From Bacillota bacterium (lineage in GTDB: Bacteria; Bacillota; Clostridia; Acetivibrionales; JAFADI01): a stretch of 17,774 bases of DNA. The stretch is from positions 1 through 17,774 of the forward strand of contig JAFADI010000003.1 in the NCBI GenBank assembly GCA_023424965.1. Reading direction: 5' to 3'. Made by a program: the position numbers and the translations under genes. Of this stretch, positions 13,677 through 17,774 are shown piece after piece. Each line of letters opens with the position of its first letter. Within the stretch, counting starts at the first letter, position 1. The notes under the pieces were generated by a model, which was given only the letters and a program-made list of their open reading frames with translations, was not told the origin of the DNA and searched no databases.

Positions 13677-14387
13677 ATGACCTATTTAATCATCACTTTC
13701 CGGATTGTTTCGGTGATGGCATTGATACTGTTTTTGACTTTAAAAACCGGCAGGCGCAAAATTGCCGAGCTTCCCATCTATGACTTTTTGTCCGTCATCG
13801 TCATCGGAAGCGTCATCGGTGCGGATATTTCGGAGCCCGAGATCCCGCATCTCCCCACATTATTTTCGGTCCTGCTCATCGTTGTTCTGCAGTATTTTGT
13901 AAGCCGCCTATTGATAAACAATAAAAAAATCGCGCGCAAAATCACCTTCGGCCCAACGGTGATTATCCAGAACGGCCAATTTATCAAGTCCAACATGGAA
14001 AGGCTGAAATATTCCATAGAAAATGTGCTGATGGCGTTACGGGAAAAGGACGTATTCGACTTAAACGAGGTTGAATTCGCCGTTGTAGAAAGCAGCGGAA
14101 CTATCAGCGTTCTCAAGAAAGCACAGTTTTCGCCCTTGACTCCATCCGATATGAATATCAACGCTTCTGCAAAAGGCCTGTCCATCCCCCTCATTATGGA
14201 TGGGAAGGTCTATGACGGCAATCTGGAACAGCTCAATCGGGACAGGCAGTGGCTTGCTTCACAGCTCCAACAGGCCGGAATTCATGACTTCAGCGAAGTG
14301 TTTTATGCGGATATCAACACCGGCGGCAAACTCTATGTATCAAAAGTGTTTCAGGCCCAAAACTTTAACGATAACTTCACCTTGTAG
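13677..14387 (+). CDS. DUF421/YetF-like membrane protein
   Basis: A 236-residue protein with three N-terminal membrane helices (about 4-22, 36-52 and 58-78) and a soluble C-terminal domain. The residues after helix 1, LKTGRRKIAELPIYDFLSVI, and the block GPTVIIQNGQFIKSNMERLKYSIENVLMALREKDVFDLNEVEFAVVE are typical of DUF421; GTISVLKKA continues it. B. subtilis YetF, YkjA and YrbG have the same layout. The function is not well defined; some members are linked to spore or envelope traits. The start is ATG with GGGG eight bases upstream. It is divergent from the DUF429 gene and appears monocistronic. Confidence 0.85.
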   Translation: MTYLIITFRIVSVMALILFLTLKTGRRKIAELPIYDFLSVIVIGSVIGADISEPEIPHLPTLFSVLLIVVLQYFVSRLLINNKKIARKITFGPTVIIQNGQFIKSNMERLKYSIENVLMALREKDVFDLNEVEFAVVESSGTISVLKKAQFSPLTPSDMNINASAKGLSIPLIMDGKVYDGNLEQLNRDRQWLASQLQQAGIHDFSEVFYADINTGGKLYVSKVFQAQNFNDNFTL

Positions 14388-14444
14388 CGTCACTCTTACC
14401 TTGACCGGTAAACAGGCCGTGGGTTCAACAGGCTAAAAGCCCGC

Positions 14445-14484
14445 AAAAAAGGGTAACCTGAAAGTTGAAATTTCAGATTACCCC
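14445..14484 (-). terminator. Rho-independent terminator of the FMN-binding protein gene
   Basis: GGGTAACCTGAAA (14451-14463) pairs with TTTCAGATTACCC (14471-14483) with one C/A mismatch and a 7-base loop. Read on the minus strand, the stem is followed by six T (14445-14450), directly after the FMN-binding gene. It may also stop plus-strand transcription from the DUF421 gene, though the plus-strand T-tract is interrupted. Confidence 0.8.
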
Positions 14485-14504
14485 ATCTTTATTTATTGTG
14501 AGTT

Positions 14505-15560
14505 TTAATCCTTTTGCGGCAGAACAACTGCTGTCTGGTCTCCTGTTTTAGCATGCTCCAAAGCGGCTTCTGCCAATTCCTTGAAGTTTGCCGAAGAGTG
14601 AGTAGCACCGGTAATGGCATCTACTTTTGCTACACTCTGCTTCTTCAGAAGGTCTTCAGCAAGCTGGACCACATAAACCTGAGGATTGGTGCCTGATTTA
14701 GCCTTCATGGAAACATTGTAATCCGCATTTCTGCTCTTGAAGTTGCCGTCTTTGTCTACATAGTCAAAGGTGCAGAAAGTAATGGCATTATCTTTAATTG
14801 TAAGTTCAACCTGAGCATTCCAGCCATGGCTGTCAATCTTGTCGAAGGTAGCCTTGTATGTGCCGTCCTTATAGCTTGCAGCTTCTTCTTCAACGAGAGT
14901 AACGATTGCTTCGGTTGTATCGCCGCTTACTGCCTTGGCCAGCGCTGCTGCCACCAATTCCTTAAATTCAACGGAGCCGCTTGTAGCACCTGTAACGGTA
15001 TCTACTGCTGCTATATCCTGTTTGTTCAGGAGGTCCTGGGAAAGCTTGACGGTGTACTCCTGAGGGCCGGTTCCGCTTTTGGCCTTCATACTGGTTTCAT
15101 AGGCTTCGTCCTTCGTCTTCAGATTGCCGTCTTTGTTTGTATAATCAAATTTAGCGGCTGTGATTTCATTCGCCTTGACGGTAAGTTCTACGAAAGCTTT
15201 CCACCCGTGGGAATCCAGCTTGTCATAGGAAGCCTTATAGGTGCCATCCTTATAACTTGCATCGTTTAAGTAAATGGTGCCCGTTGTTCCATTCCAGATT
15301 ACATTCTTATTTAATGCTTTTGCCACTGCTCTCAGCGGTAAATATGTAGTTCCATTGGATATAAATGGTTGCACTGCATTACCGTTGGCGTCGGTAGGAG
15401 TAATTTGTTTTCCACCTATGACAATCTTGATATTGTTATAGGCGACCTTGATTGTTTGTTCCACTGTTTCAGCAAAAGTGCTTGTAAAGAGCAGACCCGC
15501 AATGGCCGCTACAGCCACTCCCCCCATCACAATCTTCTGAACCTTGTTCTTGTTAAGCAT
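14505..15560 (-). CDS. Secreted protein with stalk domain and two FMN-binding domains
   Basis: A 351-residue exported protein. A signal peptide (1-30, cleavage likely after STFA) is followed by a copper-amine-oxidase-N-terminal-like stalk domain (about 36-100: VIGGKQITPTDANG, TYLPLRAVAKAL, TIYLND). Two tandem FMN-binding domains of about 110 residues follow (about 102-210 and 229-337), each opening with SYKDGTYKA and closing with the flavinylation motif Dxx(S/T)GAT: DTVTGATSG (187-195) and DAITGATHS (314-322). In this family an ApbE-type transferase links FMN to the GAT threonine, here T193 and T320. The protein probably carries two FMN outside the membrane as an electron carrier, like the double-FMN PplA of Listeria, but it has no lipobox; the stalk domain may attach it to the wall. 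Start: ATG with GGGGGAAAG upstream. No ApbE is in the window. Confidence 0.85.
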   Translation of the reverse strand: MLNKNKVQKIVMGGVAVAAIAGLLFTSTFAETVEQTIKVAYNNIKIVIGGKQITPTDANGNAVQPFISNGTTYLPLRAVAKALNKNVIWNGTTGTIYLNDASYKDGTYKASYDKLDSHGWKAFVELTVKANEITAAKFDYTNKDGNLKTKDEAYETSMKAKSGTGPQEYTVKLSQDLLNKQDIAAVDTVTGATSGSVEFKELVAAALAKAVSGDTTEAIVTLVEEEAASYKDGTYKATFDKIDSHGWNAQVELTIKDNAITFCTFDYVDKDGNFKSRNADYNVSMKAKSGTNPQVYVVQLAEDLLKKQSVAKVDAITGATHSSANFKELAEAALEHAKTGDQTAVVLPQKD

Positions 15561-15627
15561 CCTGACTTTCCCCCTTTTTTATTCTAGGAAATAATCCCTA
15601 GACGGTACAATATTCCTCATACACCAT

Positions 15628-15655
15628 ATTATAAGTAACCTAGATGAAAAGTCAA
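15628..15655 (-). promoter_or_regulatory. Sigma-A promoter of the FMN-binding protein gene
   Basis: On the minus strand, TTGACT (15650-15655) and a perfect TATAAT (15628-15633) are separated by 16 bases. The leader of about 60 bases contains the imperfect palindrome CTAGGAAATAATCCCTAG (15584-15601), a possible regulatory or structural element. Confidence 0.65.
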
Positions 15656-15743
15656 TCGTTTTTATAACAATTCAGTTTATTTGTTGCCATAAGTGTGTTA
15701 CAATAATCACAAAGATTATATTATTCAAATAGGGGGCATTTCA

Positions 15744-16232
15744 ATGAAGTCCAAGTCATTTATTATAGCGACGCTTTTAGTAATCGCTTTGTTGTCAGGA
15801 TGCGGTACCAATCCTGGAAATGATACCAAAGCACCGGCGGCAGCTACACAACAGGAACCGGAAAAATCGGAAGCTACCGGAACACCAGAAAGCCCGGCCC
15901 CTCAACCGACTGAAAACAAATCGGATGCGGCGGAAACACAAAATACCCAGCCCGCAGCAGCAAAAACTGAGGAAACAAAAGCCGCTGAACCGGCAAAAAC
16001 CGAAACAGCAAAGCCTGCTGAAACCAAACCGGCACAGCCCGCAGCAAAAACGGAGCCGGCAAAAACCGAACAACCTGCAGCTGTAAAACCTGCCGAAACC
16101 AAACCCGCTGAAAATAAACCGGCGGAAGCTGCAAAACCTGCTGAAACCAAACCGGCACAAACTAAAGAAGACAAAAAACCCGCTGAACAAAAAACAGATA
16201 CAACGACAGCTGCTTCAGAAACCGAGAACTGA
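15744..16232 (+). CDS. Low-complexity Pro/Ala/Lys/Glu-rich lipoprotein
   Basis: A 162-residue lipoprotein. The signal peptide MKSKSFIIATLLVIALLSGC gives lipobox LSGC (Cys 20). All of the rest is disordered and rich in Ala, Pro, Lys, Glu and Thr, built on KPAETKPA and AKTEPAKTE-like repeats; no globular domain is visible. I chose ATG at 15744, with AGGGGGC upstream, over an in-frame ATG at 15693 because only it begins a proper signal peptide. It is divergent from the FMN-binding protein gene and ends at its own terminator. It may be a cell-wall-spanning spacer; its function is unknown. Pro/Ala/Lys-rich stretches can also resemble wall-binding segments, but this is not evidence of one. Confidence 0.75.
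   Translation: MKSKSFIIATLLVIALLSGCGTNPGNDTKAPAAATQQEPEKSEATGTPESPAPQPTENKSDAAETQNTQPAAAKTEETKAAEPAKTETAKPAETKPAQPAAKTEPAKTEQPAAVKPAETKPAENKPAEAAKPAETKPAQTKEDKKPAEQKTDTTTAASETEN
16014..16159 (+). repeat. Direct DNA repeat inside the low-complexity lipoprotein gene
   Basis: An exact 23-base direct repeat occurs at 16014-16036 and 16137-16159, encoding PAETKPA(Q/T) each time, with shorter degenerate copies between. Such repeats can change copy number by slippage or recombination. Confidence 0.7.
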
Positions 16233-16341
16233 TCGGACCAGTCGCTACTGACGAAAAAAGAGTACATATTATATTCATGATTTATATCCATGATAAAATT
16301 TATGAAATAAAGCCTGCAGTCAATAAGTCGTTTTGTGCAGA

Positions 16342-16384
16342 CCTTCAGGGTGATATAAAACAATATCAGCCTGGAGGTTTTTTT
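16342..16384 (+). terminator. Rho-independent terminator downstream of the lipoprotein gene
   Basis: A 15-bp stem (16342-16356 with 16363-16377, one G/G mismatch and one G-T pair) encloses loop AAAACA and is followed by seven T. It lies about 110 bases after the lipoprotein stop; the 3' untranslated stretch between them shows nothing else I can name. Confidence 0.8.
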
Positions 16385-16436
16385 GTTTTCCTGGTATTTG
16401 GATCATTTTTAAAATATCTTTCCCCAAGCCTCCTTC

Positions 16437-16465
16437 TTCAAATAAAAGAGATTTTATAGTATAAT
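16437..16465 (+). promoter_or_regulatory. Sigma-A promoter of the PHP-domain gene
   Basis: TTCAAA (-35, 16437-16442) and a perfect TATAAT (-10, 16460-16465) are separated by 17 bases, about 33 bases before the ATG at 16498. The position fits a short-leader promoter. Confidence 0.6.
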
Positions 16466-16497
16466 AAGTCAAAACTGATAAAAATACAGGTATCCTT

Positions 16498-17774
16498 ATG
16501 TTTATTGCTGATTTTCATATTCATTCAAAATATTCCAGAGCTACGAGCAAGGAATGCATACCCGAACTCCTGGAACTGTGGGCGCGGCGGAAGGGGCTTG
16601 ATCTGATCGGTACGGGAGATTTCACCCATCCTGCCTGGCGTGAGGAGCTGAAAGATAAGCTTGTCCCTTCGGAAGATGGGCTATATGTGCTAAAAAAAGA
16701 GTTTCACCGGGAGGAGGCTATTCCCAATGCGGATTTCAATCCCCGTTTCATTCTTTCCAGTGAAATAAGTTCCATTTACAAAAAGAACGGAAAAGTGCGG
16801 AAGGTTCACAATGTGATCCTGCTTCCCCGTCTTGAGGACGCCGAAGCCCTGTCGCGCCGTCTTGAGGCCATCGGCAATCTGCATTCCGACGGCCGGCCGA
16901 TTTTGGGCCTTGACAGCAGGGACCTCCTGCAAATCACCCTTGACGTGTGCCCGGATGCCATATTTATCCCTGCCCATATCTGGACGCCTCATTTTTCCCT
17001 GTTTGGAGCCTATTCAGGCTTTGACGATATTACGGAATGCTTTGAGGATTTGACGGAACATATTTACGCGCTTGAAACGGGGCTTTCCTCGGACCCCTCC
17101 ATGAACTGGCGCCTTTCCGCTCTGGACAAGTTCACCCTGGTTTCAAATTCCGACGCCCATTCCCCGGCCAACCTTGCAAGAGAAGCCAATCTTTTTGACA
17201 CCGCCCTTTCCTATCCACAGATATTGCGGGCGCTTCAGAACCGGGATACCAGGGAGTTCTACGGTACCATTGAATTTTTCCCCGAGGAAGGCAAATACCA
17301 CTACGATGGCCACAGAACCTGCAAGGTATGCATGAAGCCTGTGGATACTCAGGCTGCCTCAGGCATCTGTCCTGTGTGCGGCGGCAGGCTCACTGTGGGA
17401 GTACTGCACCGGGTTGAGGCGCTGGCAGACCGCAGCGAAGGGTTCATTCCCCCAAACGCAAAGCATTTTGAAAGCCTTGTGCCTCTTCACGAGGTGATTG
17501 CCTCTTCGCTGGGGTTGACCACCGCCAGCATAAGGGTTAAGAAAGAATACGACAATCTGATCCATGCCCTGGGACCGGAGCTTTTCATCCTCCGTGAGGC
17601 GTCCTTTGGGGATATTGAGCATAAGGCCGGGCCCTTAATTGCGGAAGGCATCCGGAGGCTGCGCTGCGGCAAAGTGGAAATCCAGCCGGGATATGACGGG
17701 GAATACGGCAAAATCAAACTCCTGGACAAGCGTGAAATCGAACTGCTTTCCGGTCAATTCTCCTTTTTTGCCGG
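16498..17774 (+). CDS. PHP-domain protein with zinc ribbon, partial (EndoQ-like; possible N-part of a UvrD-helicase fusion)
   Basis: The first 425 residues are in the window and the frame is still open at the right edge. The N-terminal PHP metal-dependent hydrolase fold shows its metal ligands in order: DFHIHSKYS (5-13), GTGDFTHP (38-45), a Glu in SSEISSIY (87-94), AHIWTPHFS (159-167) and SNSDAHSP (216-223). A zinc ribbon follows, CKVC (275-278) and CPVC (291-294), and then a conserved tail including VLHRVEALADR. This layout matches endonuclease Q-like proteins, which cut DNA 5' of deaminated or damaged bases, and the N-terminal half of Bacillota proteins in which it is fused to a UvrD-type helicase. 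The part after residue 425 would decide. The start is ATG with a weak AGG site. Confidence 0.85.
   Translation, partial: MFIADFHIHSKYSRATSKECIPELLELWARRKGLDLIGTGDFTHPAWREELKDKLVPSEDGLYVLKKEFHREEAIPNADFNPRFILSSEISSIYKKNGKVRKVHNVILLPRLEDAEALSRRLEAIGNLHSDGRPILGLDSRDLLQITLDVCPDAIFIPAHIWTPHFSLFGAYSGFDDITECFEDLTEHIYALETGLSSDPSMNWRLSALDKFTLVSNSDAHSPANLAREANLFDTALSYPQILRALQNRDTREFYGTIEFFPEEGKYHYDGHRTCKVCMKPVDTQAASGICPVCGGRLTVGVLHRVEALADRSEGFIPPNAKHFESLVPLHEVIASSLGLTTASIRVKKEYDNLIHALGPELFILREASFGDIEHKAGPLIAEGIRRLRCGKVEIQPGYDGEYGKIKLLDKREIELLSGQFSFFA

Noticed and set aside
15795..16363. Phe/Arg/Cys- and Ser/Ala-rich open frames on the minus strand opposite the lipoprotein gene
   Set aside because: They result from the repetitive codons of the plus-strand gene; composition is extreme and no start signals or domains are seen.

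Overview
The window looks like a chromosomal segment of a moderate-GC Bacillota bacterium, most likely a plant-polysaccharide-using member of the Clostridia or a Paenibacillus-like Bacilli. The signs are strong purine-rich ribosome binding sites, mixed ATG/GTG/TTG starts, several lipoproteins with Cys lipoboxes, a CUT1 sugar importer without its own ATPase, an OmpR-type two-component system with a lipoprotein partner, and a secreted protein with a copper-amine-oxidase-like 'stalk' domain. The assignment rests on gene style and families, not on a database search.

Positions 1-9024 hold a carbohydrate catabolism region read entirely on the minus strand. In order of transcription it has a LacI-family regulator, an ABC substrate-binding lipoprotein, two permeases and a GH4 alpha-galactosidase of MelA type. 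These are followed by a GntR/FCD regulator, a class II aldolase-family enzyme, a RuBisCO-like protein (RLP) and the first 25 codons of a triosephosphate-isomerase paralogue cut by the window edge. RLP plus TIM-like isomerase fits the branched-sugar-acid (apionate) pathway, where an RLP decarboxylates 3-oxo-isoapionate 4-phosphate to L-erythrulose 1-phosphate, which a TIM paralogue isomerises. The exact substrate here is inferred. Four copies of a composite 19-bp operator (TGGTAAkG-TGGyAwTACCw) lie upstream of the aldolase, the GntR gene and the LacI operon. They tie uptake, hydrolysis and catabolism into one probable regulon, most likely controlled by the GntR protein. The LacI gene also has two abutting palindromes of its own class.

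Positions 9164-12793 hold a plus-strand signalling operon: an OmpR-family response regulator, a membrane histidine kinase and a beta-propeller lipoprotein, closed by a bidirectional terminator. A low-confidence small reading frame precedes it.

Positions 12797-17774 hold housekeeping and accessory genes: a DUF429 protein (minus), a DUF421/YetF-like membrane protein (plus), a secreted stalk-domain protein with two FMN-binding repeats (minus), a Pro/Ala/Lys/Glu-rich lipoprotein (plus), and a PHP-domain protein with a zinc ribbon that runs off the right edge and probably continues into a UvrD-type helicase or EndoQ-like protein.
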